DNA of 64,000 bases, from positions 114,612 to 178,611 of the forward strand of contig PENC01000014.1 in assembly GCA_003674045.1 (NCBI GenBank). Direction: 5' to 3'. Below are positions 39,329 to 48,551 of the stretch, in pieces (position 1 is the stretch's first letter; each line of letters starts with the position of its first letter). This DNA is from Streptomyces griseocarneus. Lineage in GTDB: Bacteria > Actinomycetota > Actinomycetes > Streptomycetales > Streptomycetaceae. Position numbers and translations under genes: made by a program. The notes beneath the pieces are model-generated. The model made no database searches, had not been told where the DNA came from, and saw only the letters and a program-made list of their open reading frames with translations.

Positions 39329-41082
39329 ACGGCAGCACAACGAAACGCTGCTACTGCCGCAGCGAGGAAACCGGCAAGCCCCTGGGCACCGCCTGCCCGA
39401 AGTTCAACCAGCGCAACCACGGCGTGTGGTCCCTCCGGCAGGAACTGCCGCCGAACAAGGACGGCGAGCGCCGTCTCTTCCGCCGCACGGGCTACGACAC
39501 CAAAGCCGACGCGCAGGCCGACCTCGACAAGGTCCGCGCCCTGCTCAACATCGCTGGCAAGGAAGACGGCGAGGGTCGGCGCCGCATCGGCGACATGCTC
39601 GAAACCGTCGGCGCGGGCAAAGACCCGCTCCCCGACTACGACGAGACGAAGCGCAAGTTCGCGACGGGCCAGTCACTCACGCAGCACATGACCGTCGGCG
39701 AGTGGCTCGAGACCTGGCTCACCGGCAAGAAGTCGCTGCGCACGAGCGGAAAGAACCGCTACGAGACCGATATCCGCGTGCACCTCCTGCCGCGGATCGG
39801 GCACATCCGGCTCGACCGCCTCACCGTGGCGCACCTCGACGAGATGTTCGAGGGCATCGCGGAGACGAACGAGGAGATCAGCGACGCGAACATCCTGCGC
39901 CGTACCGCCCTCGACGAGCTCAAGCTCATACCGTGGAAGGGACTTGAGAACCGGCGCCGCCGGAAGGCGATCAAAGAGACCATCGCCGCGATACCGCCGT
40001 TCCGGCGGATCACTGGCGTCGCGACGCAGCACCACATCAAGGCGACGCTGCGCGCCGCGCTGAACGTCGCCATCGCGCGCGGTCTGATCATCTTCAACGC
40101 CGCCACGCACGTCGAGCTCGAAGAGCACCGCCGTCCCAAGGCCCTCGTATGGACCGACGAACGGGTCGCGGAGTGGCTGCGGACGGGCGTCAAGCCCTCC
40201 CCGGTCATGGTGTGGACCCCGGAGCAGGCAGGGCAGTTCCTCGACTTCCTCGTCGACGAGCAGGAACGCCTCTACGGGCTCTATCACGTGATCACCTTCC
40301 GGGGGCTGCGGCGAGGCGAGTCGTGCGGAGTGCGCCGTACGGACCGCAACCGCGCGGCGAAGACGCTCACCGTCGCGACGCAGCTCGTGCAGGACGGTTG
40401 GAACGTCATCGAGAACGCGCCGAAGACCGACAGCGGCGAGCGGGTCATCGACCTCGACGAGTACACCGACAAGATCCTCGACGACCAGGAGGTAATCCAG
40501 GAGGCCGAGCGCCTCGCGTTCGGCGAGGCGTGGGTCGACTCGGGGCGCATGTTCACGATGCCCGATGGGGCGTACATCCACCCCGGGTGGCTGACCGACC
40601 ATTTCGAGCGCCTCGTTGACCGCTCGGGGCTCCCGCCGATCCGGCTGCACGATCTGCGGCACGTGGCCGCCTCGCTCATGCTCGCCGCCGGTGTCGACAT
40701 CAAGATCGTGTCCGAGACCCTCGGGCACAGTGAGAGCCGGATCACCCGGGACATCTATCAGTCGGTCATGCCCAAGGCCGCCCGCGAGGCCGCCGAGGCG
40801 ACGATCGCCATCGTGCCGCGCGCCGCCTCCCGGCGTCCCGAGCAGACGCCGACGGCGCCCGTCCTGGAGGGGGTTGAGCAGACCGCGGTCGACCGCCTGA
40901 TCGCTCAGATCCTGACAGCCGCGGAGCAGGACGGCCGCACGGTCGAGGAGATCGCGCAGATGGCTCTCGCCCACGTTGCAGGGCAGGCAGCCGAAGCGGT
41001 CGCAAACACCGATGGGCACGCAACGGGCACGCAGGACGGCGCGAAGATCATCGCCTTCCGTCCCCGCCGCGTCCCGGCATAA
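39325..41082 (+). CDS. int: Tyrosine integrase
   Basis: 585 residues. An N-terminal arm-binding region with CYCRSEETGKPLGTACPKF, an SAM-like core-binding domain (about 130-270; MTVGEWLETWLTGKKSLRTS) and the catalytic domain: Arg in FRGLRRGES (about 332), HDLRH (about 441-445), LGHS (about 466) and Tyr in DIYQS (about 477). A ~100-residue C-terminal tail follows, ending GAKIIAFRPRRVPA; its last codons contain arm-type repeats. The GTG start overlaps the XRE stop. It sits against the attR/tRNA end. Confidence 0.93.
   Translation: MNGSTTKRCYCRSEETGKPLGTACPKFNQRNHGVWSLRQELPPNKDGERRLFRRTGYDTKADAQADLDKVRALLNIAGKEDGEGRRRIGDMLETVGAGKDPLPDYDETKRKFATGQSLTQHMTVGEWLETWLTGKKSLRTSGKNRYETDIRVHLLPRIGHIRLDRLTVAHLDEMFEGIAETNEEISDANILRRTALDELKLIPWKGLENRRRRKAIKETIAAIPPFRRITGVATQHHIKATLRAALNVAIARGLIIFNAATHVELEEHRRPKALVWTDERVAEWLRTGVKPSPVMVWTPEQAGQFLDFLVDEQERLYGLYHVITFRGLRRGESCGVRRTDRNRAAKTLTVATQLVQDGWNVIENAPKTDSGERVIDLDEYTDKILDDQEVIQEAERLAFGEAWVDSGRMFTMPDGAYIHPGWLTDHFERLVDRSGLPPIRLHDLRHVAASLMLAAGVDIKIVSETLGHSESRITRDIYQSVMPKAAREAAEATIAIVPRAASRRPEQTPTAPVLEGVEQTAVDRLIAQILTAAEQDGRTVEEIAQMALAHVAGQAAEAVANTDGHATGTQDGAKIIAFRPRRVPA
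41014..41033. promoter_or_regulatory. Paired GGGCACGCA repeats, candidate integrase arm sites (right)
   Basis: Copies at 41014-41022 and 41025-41033, again 11 bp apart, inside the integrase 3' end. The 20-bp block matches 4722-4741 at 19 positions. In circular phage DNA the two blocks would flank the attachment core. Confidence 0.65.
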
Positions 41083-41090
41083 GAAAAAGC

Positions 41091-41115
41091 CCAGGTCACG
41101 GGCAATGTGACCTGG
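41091..41115. terminator. Phage-borne terminator shared by integrase and tRNA-Thr
   Basis: CCAGGTCAC-7 nt-GTGACCTGG. On the minus strand it is followed by CTTTTTCTT and lies 11 nt past the tRNA end, so it replaces the terminator displaced to 4522-4554; on the plus strand it ends the integrase transcript. Confidence 0.75.
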
Positions 41116-41120
41116 ACTTG

Positions 41121-41167
41121 ATCGGAGCCGCCTTCGGGATTCGAACCCGAGACCTACGCATTACGAG
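41121..41167. repeat. attR core
   Basis: 47 bp identical to 4556-4602, covering the tRNA 3' half from the anticodon loop to just past the acceptor stem. The tRNA 5' half continues beyond it, so the phage restored an intact tRNA on integration. Confidence 0.9.
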
Positions 41168-41199
41168 TGCGTTGCTCTGGCCAACTGAGCTAAGGCGGC
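41126..41199 (-). tRNA. tRNA-Thr (anticodon CGU)
   Basis: 74 nt on the minus strand. Acceptor stem GCCGCCT/AGGCGGC, D-arm GCTC...GAGC, anticodon stem ACGCA/TGCGT with loop CTCGTAA (anticodon CGT), TCGGG/CCCGA T-arm with TTCGAAT. CCA is not encoded (TCC follows). Target site of the prophage. Confidence 0.95.
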
Positions 41200-41310
41200 A
41201 AGCTGCGGTTCTGCCGTCCCTGAGACGGTTCGGCGTCGTGCAGCGCGCCCAAGTCTACACAGTTTCCGAGGGTGCTCCGCACACGGTGGAAGCCGCAGCT
41301 CAGGAGTGGG

Positions 41311-42996
41311 TCAGGAGCACTTCTGCGAGGCCGGGGGCGGGGTGCTGGTGAGCAGGTAGTTGTCGACCGCCTTGTCGACGCAGGCGCTGCCTCGTGTGTA
41401 GGCCGTGTGCCCGTCGCCGTCGTAGGTCAGCAGGCGGCCCGAGGAGAGCTGCGAGGCGAGGGAGCGGGCCCACTGGTAGGGCGTCGCGGGGTCGCGGGTG
41501 GTGCCGACGACGAGGATGGGGGCGGCGCCCCGCGCGGTGATCCGGTGCGGGTGCCCGATGGCCGGAACGGGCCAATAAGCGCAGGTCAAAGCAGACCAGG
41601 CGAGGGTCGGACCGAAGATCGGGGACGCCTTCGTGAACTCCGGGAGCGCCTCCCGGACGTCCTCGGGACCGCGGAAGGCCGGGGGGAGGTCGAGGCAGTT
41701 CACGGCCGCGTTGGCGTACATGAGATTGGAGTACGCGCCATGGGCGTCCCGCTCGTAGTAGGCGTCCGATAGCGCGAGCAGCACGGTCCCGTCACCCCGC
41801 CGCGCGTCACCGATCCCCTTGCGGAGGAGACCCCAGGCGGCCTCGTCGTACATGGCGGAGATCACACCCATGGTGGCGAGGCTCTCGGTCAGCCTGCGCG
41901 TCCTGGCCGCGGGGACGGGATGCGCGCGGAGCTGCTTGAACAACGTGCCGAGGTGCTCCCCCGCCGCCGTGGGGGACGCGGCGGGAGCGAGGGGGCAGTC
42001 CTTGTGCTTCAGACAGTCCTGGGAGAAGGAAGTGAAGGCCGTCTGGAAGCCCGCGGTCTGATCACGGTTGATCCGGGCCGAGTCGAGGGAGGGGTCGAGG
42101 GCCCCGTCGAGCACCAGCCGGCCGACGCGGGCCGGGAAGAGCCCGGCGTAGGTGGCGCCGAGGAAGGTGCCGTACGAGGCGCCGACGTACGACAGCTTCT
42201 CGTCGCCCAGGGCGGCGCGCAGGACGTCCATGTCGCGCGCCGCGTCGACGGTCGAGACATGGCCCAGGAGCCGTCCCGAGTGGTTGGCACAGCCGTCGGC
42301 GAACTTCCGGTAGGCGTCGACCAGCTCGTCGACCTCGGTGTCCGTCTCGGGCGCCTGCCCGACCTGGGTGTACGCGTCCATCTCGGCGTTGCTGAGGCAG
42401 GTGACGGGCTCGCTGCCCGCCACGCCGCGCGGGTCCATGGCGACCATGTCGTAGCGCGCGCGGACCGCCGCGGGGTAACCGGCGGCCGCGTACTGCTGGA
42501 GATAGGTGATGGCCGAACCACCTGGGCCGCCGGGGTTGACCATCAGGGAGCCGAGGCGGCGTCCGGAGCCGGTCGCCTTCTTGCGGGAGACGGCGAGCTT
42601 GAGGTCGTCGCCCTGCCCCGGACGGTCGTAGTCCAGCGGCGCGGTCATGGTGGCGCACTCGAAGCCGGAGGTACGGCAGGCGTGCCAGCTCAGCTTCTGC
42701 TCGTAGTAGCGCCGGAGGGCCGCGCCCCGCGCACCGGGCAGAGGCAGCGGGGCGAGGGGGCTCGCGACACGGGAGAGACCCAGGTGGGACCGGACACGGT
42801 CCACCGCCCCCGCTGTGGACGCGTCGTAGGACGACCGGTCCGCGACAGCTCCATGGGCAGTGCCGTCACCCCTGCCCTGCGGTCTCGACGTCGCGGACGC
42901 GCTCGGCGCCGCCTCCTCCAGCGCGGCGCTGGAGATCAGCATCGCCGCGGTCGCGAAGACTGCGCCGGAGGTGCGGAGCAGACGGCTGGTGTCCAT
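41311..42996 (-). CDS. Secreted tripeptidyl-aminopeptidase-type alpha/beta hydrolase
   Basis: 561 residues, SlpD/SlpE/Tap-like family of exported Streptomyces proteases that release N-terminal tripeptides. Signal peptide near LLRTSGAVFATAAMLISSAA, oxyanion region VNPGGPGGSA, nucleophile GASYGTFLG, acid in VVGTTRDPATP and His in YDGDGHTAY. ATG at 42996 with AAGGG at 8 nt. First host gene past the tRNA. Confidence 0.9.
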   Translation of the reverse strand: MDTSRLLRTSGAVFATAAMLISSAALEEAAPSASATSRPQGRGDGTAHGAVADRSSYDASTAGAVDRVRSHLGLSRVASPLAPLPLPGARGAALRRYYEQKLSWHACRTSGFECATMTAPLDYDRPGQGDDLKLAVSRKKATGSGRRLGSLMVNPGGPGGSAITYLQQYAAAGYPAAVRARYDMVAMDPRGVAGSEPVTCLSNAEMDAYTQVGQAPETDTEVDELVDAYRKFADGCANHSGRLLGHVSTVDAARDMDVLRAALGDEKLSYVGASYGTFLGATYAGLFPARVGRLVLDGALDPSLDSARINRDQTAGFQTAFTSFSQDCLKHKDCPLAPAASPTAAGEHLGTLFKQLRAHPVPAARTRRLTESLATMGVISAMYDEAAWGLLRKGIGDARRGDGTVLLALSDAYYERDAHGAYSNLMYANAAVNCLDLPPAFRGPEDVREALPEFTKASPIFGPTLAWSALTCAYWPVPAIGHPHRITARGAAPILVVGTTRDPATPYQWARSLASQLSSGRLLTYDGDGHTAYTRGSACVDKAVDNYLLTSTPPPASQKCS

Positions 42997-43195
42997 CGAC
43001 TGGTCCCTTGTGTTCCCTCGAAAGGGGTGGGCGGGCATGGAGGCTACGCGCAGCGGGCATCACTGATGGTTACGACACATCACGGTGCCCGCACGGAGCG
43101 TATCCACATGGCCGTGCGACTTGCCCAGTCACGGGGCCCACTTGGCCTCGTATGAGTGAGTTCCAGGGACGAACGCGTAACTATTCGGCGCGCGC

Positions 43196-44425
43196 TCAGC
43201 CGGCCCGCAGAGCCATCGTCATCGCCTCGACAGCGAGCAACGGCGCCACGTTCCGGTCGAGCACCCGTCGGCACTCGAGAACGGCCTCGATGCGCCGAAG
43301 AGTCCGCTCAGGACCCGACGCGGAGGCAATGCGCCGGACGGCATCCTCCACATCGACGTTGGCGATCTCCGCCCGCGAACCGAGCTGGAGCGCCAGGACG
43401 TCCCGGTAAAAACCGGTGAGGTCGACGAGCGCGAGGTCGAGGCTGTCGCGCTGCGTACGCGTGCTGCGGCGCTTCTGCCGGTCCTGGAGGTCCTTCATGG
43501 CACCGGCCGTGCCACGCGGCAGCCTGCTGCCTGCCCCCGCGTTCGCCCCGAGCGCGGCACGCAGCTCCTCGGTCTCCTTCGCGTCGATCTCCTCGGAGAC
43601 CTGCTTGGCGTCCTCGGCGGCCGCGTCGATCAGCTCCTGGGCGGCCTTGAGGCAACCGCCCACGTCGTCGACGCGGAGCGGAACCTTGAGGACGGCGGCA
43701 CGGCGCGAGCGGGCACGCTCGTCGGTGGCGAGGCGGCGCGCCCTGTCGATGTGACCCTGGGTGGCACGCGCCGACCGGGCGGCCAGCTCGGGCTCGATGC
43801 CGTCACGGCGTACGAGGACGTCCGCCACGGCGGCGACGGGCGGGGTGCGCAGCGTCAGCGAACGACAGCGCGACCGGATCGTCGGCAGCACGTCCTCCAG
43901 AGACGGCGCGCAGAGCAGCCACACGGTACGCGGCGCGGGCTCCTCCACGGCCTTGAGCAGCACGTTGCCCGCGCCCTCGGTCAGACGGTCCGCGTCCTCC
44001 AGGACAATCACCTGCCAGCGGCCCCCGGCCGGTGACAGCTGTGCCCGGCGCACGAGGTCACGGGTCTCCTTGACACCGATGGAGAGCTGGTCGGTACGGA
44101 CGATCTCCACGTCGGCATGGGTACCGACGAGCGTGGTGTGGCACCCCTCGCAGAACCCACAGCCCGGCCCGTTCAGCGAACGGTCCTGGCTGACGCACTG
44201 GAGCGCGGCGGCGAACGCGCGGGCCGCCGCGGCCCGACCGGAACCGGGGGGACCGGTGAACAGCCACGCGTGCGTCATGGCCCCACCACCGGGCGGACCG
44301 CCCTCGGCACCGGGCCCCGTCCGTACCGCTTCCGCGGCCGTGACCAGCCCATCGGCATCGCGGGCCGCGGCGGACAGCTGCTCCGCCACCCGGTCCTGCC
44401 CGACCAGGTCGTCCCACACCGCCAT
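43196..44425 (-). CDS. holB: DNA polymerase III delta' subunit
   Basis: 409 residues, part of the clamp loader. AAA+ features: WDDLVGQDRVAEQL at the front, P-loop GPPGSGRAA (degenerate, as usual for delta'), zinc-binding cysteines in GPGCGFCEGCH, VLEDADRL Walker B, and SRCRSL (sensor/SRC motif). C-terminal collar domain. GGAGGG upstream of the ATG. Downstream of tmk on the same strand, a conserved order in Streptomyces. Confidence 0.92.
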   Translation of the reverse strand: MAVWDDLVGQDRVAEQLSAAARDADGLVTAAEAVRTGPGAEGGPPGGGAMTHAWLFTGPPGSGRAAAARAFAAALQCVSQDRSLNGPGCGFCEGCHTTLVGTHADVEIVRTDQLSIGVKETRDLVRRAQLSPAGGRWQVIVLEDADRLTEGAGNVLLKAVEEPAPRTVWLLCAPSLEDVLPTIRSRCRSLTLRTPPVAAVADVLVRRDGIEPELAARSARATQGHIDRARRLATDERARSRRAAVLKVPLRVDDVGGCLKAAQELIDAAAEDAKQVSEEIDAKETEELRAALGANAGAGSRLPRGTAGAMKDLQDRQKRRSTRTQRDSLDLALVDLTGFYRDVLALQLGSRAEIANVDVEDAVRRIASASGPERTLRRIEAVLECRRVLDRNVAPLLAVEAMTMALRAG

Positions 44426-44908
44426 TGCCTGTCCCTCCGCGTCGTCCCGTCCCGGCTTCCATTGTGGAGGACACCACCGACAACGATTCCCCTCACGGGG
44501 AATCGTCGGGCCGGCCGAACGGTGAAGGCGAACCGGAAGCGCCCCTGCCGCTGGCTTCGCCCCCCCCGACCCCACGCCTACCGGGGTGCGTCTTGCGCTA
44601 CACGCGCGGCTGCGGCCCGGTGGGGGCTGGTCGCGCAGTTCCCCGCGCCCCTGATGGGGCACACCCGACAACCGGCGGAGGGGGCGGGGCCGGAGGGCGG
44701 GGTTCTGAAACGACGGTGCACGAAGCACAGCGCCAACCCGAATCACCCGCACGCACCGCGTTCCAGGTTCCCGCCCGGAGGCAACGCCCCCGGCCCACAC
44801 ACCACCCAGGGGCGCGAAGCTGTGACACTGTGTGGCTCCGCCGCGCGAGCGCGCCCAGCCACACACACCCCGCAGCGGCCCAGCAAAATCAGGCCCCCCG
44901 GGCAAGCC
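44426..44908. repeat. Intergenic region with two copies of a Streptomyces-type GC repeat
   Basis: 483 nt with no gene. 44621-44660 (GCTGGTCGCGCAGTTCCCC then CGCGCCCCTGATGGGGC) and 44806-44860 (AGGGGCGCG then CTCCGCCGCG) are members of a repeat family that also occurs at 48391-48457 and 60563-60600. Such GC-rich hairpin repeats are common between Streptomyces genes. Confidence 0.6.
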
Positions 44909-47900
44909 TCAGCGACCGCGCCGCCGTCCCTCGTCCTCCTCGCGCCGCCCCAGCAGCTCATCCGCCAGCGTCGGCTCGTCGTCAGCCGCGCCGTCCGCCC
45001 ATCCCGGCCGTCGCCGCCCGCGCCGCGCCGAGGACGCCCCACCGTCAGCCACCTGCGGCAGCTCACGCGTACGTTCACCATCCGTACCCGCGGCACTCTC
45101 AGAAGCACCGTCCTCCGGCCGGAAGATCCACTCCGGCACCCGGTCCGCCGGGTTCTCGGGACGCACGGGCGGCAGGACAGCCGTCTCCTCAGCCGCGTCC
45201 TCCGCGGCCTTGTCCGCCTTCATCCCCCAGGTGACACGCTGCTGCGGCGGCTGCTGCCGGGCAACGGGAGCCGAAGGCACGGACGGCAGCACAGCCGTCT
45301 CGTCCTCGGTACCGGTACCGGTACCCGCACCCGCACCCGCACCCGCATCCGCATCCGCATCCGCACCAACCCGAGGCCGCTCGACGGTCGGAGCCTCGTC
45401 GCTGCCACCGGCGCTCATATCGACACGCGGGTCACGTCGCCCGACCACCGGCCGCCGCACCGTCTGCGTCCGGTCGGCGTCGTCCGCATCGCCACCACCG
45501 GACGACGGCGGAAGCGGCGTCACGACCGTCTGCGTCTCGTCCCCACCCCGCGCAGCGTCCCGCTTGCCGAGCGCAGGCCGCTCAACGGTCGGGGCCTCAT
45601 CAGAATCAGAAGAAACGGCCCCGGCCGCAGCCTCGGCGGCGGCAGCCTCGGCGGCAGCGGCTTCCGCCGCCTCCACCCGCTCACGCTCCGCCCGCAGCAG
45701 CGCCTCTTCCGCCCGGCGCTGCTTCTCCAGGCGCCGTTCCTCCGCCTCGGCGCGCAGCCGCGCCTCCTCCTCGGCCTGCTTGCGGAGTCGTTCCTGCTCG
45801 GCGGCGCGGGTGCGCTCCTCCGCCTCGCGGCGCTTGCGCTCCTCCTCCGCCTTGCGGCGCTCTTCCTCGGCACGCTTCTCGGCCTCTTCGGCGCGCTGCC
45901 TGGCTTCCTCGGCGAGCCGCGCCTCTTCCCGCAGCCGGGCCTCCTCGGCCTCGCGGCGCTTGCGCTCTTCCTCCTCCGCGCGCTGCTCGGCGAGCTGTGC
46001 CTGGCGCTCGCGCTCCAGACGCTCCTCCTCCGCCTTGCGGGCGGCCTCCTCCTCGGCCTTGCGCTCGGCCGCCTCGGCGGCCTCCTTCGCGGCCTGCTCG
46101 GCCAGGCGGCGGGCCTCCTCCTCGGCCGCCCTGCGGGCGTGCTCGCGGACCTCGATCTCGCTCACGGAGAGCGGCAGGACCTGGTCGAGACGGTGGCGCA
46201 CGACGGTGGTGACGGCCTCCGGCTCCTGCCCGGCGTCCACGACGAGGTACCGCGCCGGGTCGGCCGCGGCCAGGGTGAGGAAGCCGGTGCGCACGCGCTG
46301 GTGGAACTCGGCGGGCTCCGACTCCAGCCGGTCCGGTGCCTCCGTGAAGCGCTCGCGCGCGGTCTCCGGCGAGACGTCGAGCAGCACGGTCAGGTGCGGC
46401 ACGAGCCCGTTCGTGGCCCAGCGCGAGATGCGGGCGATCTCGGTCGGCGAGAGGTCCCGCCCGGCGCCCTGGTAGGCGACGGACGAGTCGATGTAGCGGT
46501 CGGTGATGACGACGGCACCGCGCTCCAGCGCGGGCCGGACGACGGCGTCGACGTGCTGCGCGCGGTCGGCCGCGTACAGCAGGGCCTCGGCCCGGTCGGA
46601 CAGCCCGGCCGAGCCGACGTCGAGCAGGATCGCGCGCAGTCGCTTGCCGATGGCCGTCGCGCCGGGCTCCCGGGTGACGACGACCTCGTGGCCCTTGGCG
46701 CGGATCCAGTCGGCGAGGGCCTGCACCTGCGTCGACTTGCCCGCTCCGTCGCCGCCCTCGAAGGCGATGAAGAAGCCGGTGGACGAGGTCGCCTGCGCGG
46801 GGTCGCCGCCCCGCAGGACGTCCATCAGGTCGCGGCCGAACGGTACGCCGTGCCGGTCGTCCGTCTTGCCGAGGACGAGGGCACCCACGGGCAGCAGCAG
46901 CGCGCCGACGAGCATCAGCGTGAACGCCGCTCCCCCGTGCGCGAAGACGAAGCTGCCGCTCTCCAGGCGGTGCGGCCCGATCGCCGCGGCGAGCAGCGGC
47001 GCGGTGATGGCGCCCAGCGCGGCGGTGACGCGGCAGACGGCGTGCAGGTGCTCGGTCGTACGGGCCCGGCGGGCCTCCTCCGTCTCCTGGTCGAGCAGCG
47101 AGTGCCCGGTGTTGGCGACGACGCCCGCGCCGACACCGGCGGCCAGGGTGAGCAGCAGGACCGTCGTCGGGTCCGGCACGAGGCCCGTGAGCAGCAGGGC
47201 GAGGCCGGTCACGGCGAGCGCGAGGGCGAGCAGGCGGCGGCGCGAGAAGCCCGGCAGGATCTTCTCCGCCGAACGGATGCCGACGACCGGGCCGCCGCTC
47301 AGCGCGAGCACCAGCAGCCCGAACGCGACCGGGCCGCCGCCCAGGTCGACGGCCTGGAGCGTGGCCACGCCGACGGCCGCGGCGATCGCACCCGCGACGG
47401 CGGCACAGGCCAGGACGAGTACCGGGATCGCGCCCGTACGCCCGGTGTCCGGACCGTGCGGTGCCTGCGATGTCTTCGGGCGGCGCAGTCCCTCAAGGGG
47501 GGAGCGCACGCGCGGCGACTGCGCGCCGGGAAGCGCAAGGAGGTAGAGGGTCGCGGCCGACCCGGCGAACAGCCCGGCCGCGAGGAAGGACCCGAGCGCG
47601 GCCTGGTGCTCGTGGAACCACGTGATCCCGGCGCCGAACAGATTGCTGATCAGGGTGATGACGACGAGCGCGGCGGCGGCCAGGGGCAGCGAGACGAAGG
47701 CCGTCCGCAGCGACAGGCGGCGCAGCGCGTCGTAGTGGTCCGGGAGCGGCCGCACGGCGCCCGCCTCGGCGGGGGGCGCGGGCAGCAGCGCGGGCGCCGC
47801 GCCGTCCTTGGCCACCGTCCAGAACCGTTCGGCGACCCCCATGACGAACGCCGTCACGAGCAGCAGCGCGAACGCCTTGCCCTCGGTCCAGCCGATCCAC

Positions 47901-48304
47901 AGCGGCGCCACCGCCATCAGCACGAGCCGCACGCCGTCGGCGCCGAGCATCGTCCAGCGGCGGTCCAGCGGGCCGCTCGGCGCGATCAGCGAGGAGACCG
48001 GTCCGAGCAGGGCGGCACCGAAGAGCAGGGTCGCGAGCAGCCGCGCGCCGAAGACCGCGGCCATCGCGAGGCACGCCCCGCGGTAACCGCCGCCGAAGGA
48101 ACCCGCCGCCACGGCCGCCTGGAACGACAACAGCAGGAGCACCAGCAGGGCCAGGGAGTCCCCGATCCCGCCGACGAACTGGGCGCGCCACAGCCGCCGC
48201 AGCGGCGGGATGCGCAGGAGGGCTCGTACGGCACGCTCGCGGGAGTCCGCGGCCAGTGCCCCGGATGTGGGGGTTTCCACTGTTGGCTGCTCGGCTCGCG
48301 TCAT
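44909..48304 (-). CDS. tmk: Thymidylate kinase fused to MFS-like membrane domain and coiled coil
   Basis: 1131 residues in four parts: (1) about 12 membrane helices (30-510) with an MFS-transporter layout; (2) thymidylate kinase (about 530-735) with P-loop FEGGDGAGKST, DRYIDSSVAYQG and a RYLVVDA strand; (3) a long Glu/Arg/Ala coiled coil (about 745-935); (4) an acidic, low-complexity C-terminus with repeated EAPTVERP motifs. Thymidylate kinase makes dTDP. This giant fusion is known in Streptomyces; the membrane part's role is not established. ATG at 48304. Confidence 0.9.
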   Translation of the reverse strand: MTRAEQPTVETPTSGALAADSRERAVRALLRIPPLRRLWRAQFVGGIGDSLALLVLLLLSFQAAVAAGSFGGGYRGACLAMAAVFGARLLATLLFGAALLGPVSSLIAPSGPLDRRWTMLGADGVRLVLMAVAPLWIGWTEGKAFALLLVTAFVMGVAERFWTVAKDGAAPALLPAPPAEAGAVRPLPDHYDALRRLSLRTAFVSLPLAAAALVVITLISNLFGAGITWFHEHQAALGSFLAAGLFAGSAATLYLLALPGAQSPRVRSPLEGLRRPKTSQAPHGPDTGRTGAIPVLVLACAAVAGAIAAAVGVATLQAVDLGGGPVAFGLLVLALSGGPVVGIRSAEKILPGFSRRRLLALALAVTGLALLLTGLVPDPTTVLLLTLAAGVGAGVVANTGHSLLDQETEEARRARTTEHLHAVCRVTAALGAITAPLLAAAIGPHRLESGSFVFAHGGAAFTLMLVGALLLPVGALVLGKTDDRHGVPFGRDLMDVLRGGDPAQATSSTGFFIAFEGGDGAGKSTQVQALADWIRAKGHEVVVTREPGATAIGKRLRAILLDVGSAGLSDRAEALLYAADRAQHVDAVVRPALERGAVVITDRYIDSSVAYQGAGRDLSPTEIARISRWATNGLVPHLTVLLDVSPETARERFTEAPDRLESEPAEFHQRVRTGFLTLAAADPARYLVVDAGQEPEAVTTVVRHRLDQVLPLSVSEIEVREHARRAAEEEARRLAEQAAKEAAEAAERKAEEEAARKAEEERLERERQAQLAEQRAEEEERKRREAEEARLREEARLAEEARQRAEEAEKRAEEERRKAEEERKRREAEERTRAAEQERLRKQAEEEARLRAEAEERRLEKQRRAEEALLRAERERVEAAEAAAAEAAAAEAAAGAVSSDSDEAPTVERPALGKRDAARGGDETQTVVTPLPPSSGGGDADDADRTQTVRRPVVGRRDPRVDMSAGGSDEAPTVERPRVGADADADAGAGAGAGTGTGTEDETAVLPSVPSAPVARQQPPQQRVTWGMKADKAAEDAAEETAVLPPVRPENPADRVPEWIFRPEDGASESAAGTDGERTRELPQVADGGASSARRGRRRPGWADGAADDEPTLADELLGRREEDEGRRRGR
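45308..45367. repeat. Hexanucleotide tandem repeat in tmk
   Basis: Ten hexamers in blocks: GGTACC x3, CGCACC x3, CGCATC x3, CGCACC. On the coding strand it specifies alternating Gly-Ala/Asp-Ala/Gly-Thr. Copy number is likely variable between strains. Confidence 0.85.
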
Positions 48305-48390
48305 CCTGCCAGCCTATCCGGCTGCGCCGCGCTTCCGCGTCTCCACTCGAACGAGTGAACGTACGCGGCACCTGGCGTTACCGGGGCGCG

Positions 48391-48457
48391 AGCGCCCCAT
48401 AGGGGCGCGGGGCTGCGACATTATGCGGCTCCGCCGCGTGGGCGAGACCAGCCCCCA
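48391..48457. repeat. Streptomyces-type GC repeat
   Basis: GCGCCCCATAGGGGCGCGG at the left and GCGAGACCAGCCCCCA at the right, related to the copies at 44621, 44806 and 60563. It lies between tmk and topA. Confidence 0.6.
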
Positions 48458-48515
48458 CCGGCCCGCACTCGCCGACCGAGCGTGACCGACCGAGCTCGTA
48501 GGCGCCGACGACAAC

Positions 48516-48542
48516 GGGGCCCGGGGCAAAGCCCCGGACCCC
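48516..48542 (-). terminator. Terminator after topA
   Basis: 12-position stem (GGGGCCCGGGGC with one mismatch) and a 3-nt loop, 9 nt past the topA stop on the minus strand. Confidence 0.65.
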
Positions 48543-48551
48543 GCGTCACGG

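Larger units (their letters stand above)
4556..41167. mobile_element. Siphovirus-type prophage integrated in tRNA-Thr(CGU)
   Basis: Bounded by 47-bp direct repeats, with the integrase gene next to the intact tRNA end. Modules in order: control region, early/replication genes, terminase and portal, capsid, connectors, tail with tape measure, tail tip, lysis, cargo, excisionase-like and integrase. An 805-residue tape measure and a tail-tube gene indicate a non-contractile, long-tailed phage; no sheath gene is seen. All core morphogenesis genes are open, so the prophage looks intact, though inducibility cannot be judged from sequence. Confidence 0.93.

Noticed and set aside
44117..48358. A 1413-codon open frame on the plus strand opposite holB and tmk
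   Set aside because: GC-rich shadow of the real minus-strand genes; low-complexity Arg/Gly-rich translation with no domain, while the minus strand encodes a clear clamp-loader subunit and kinase.
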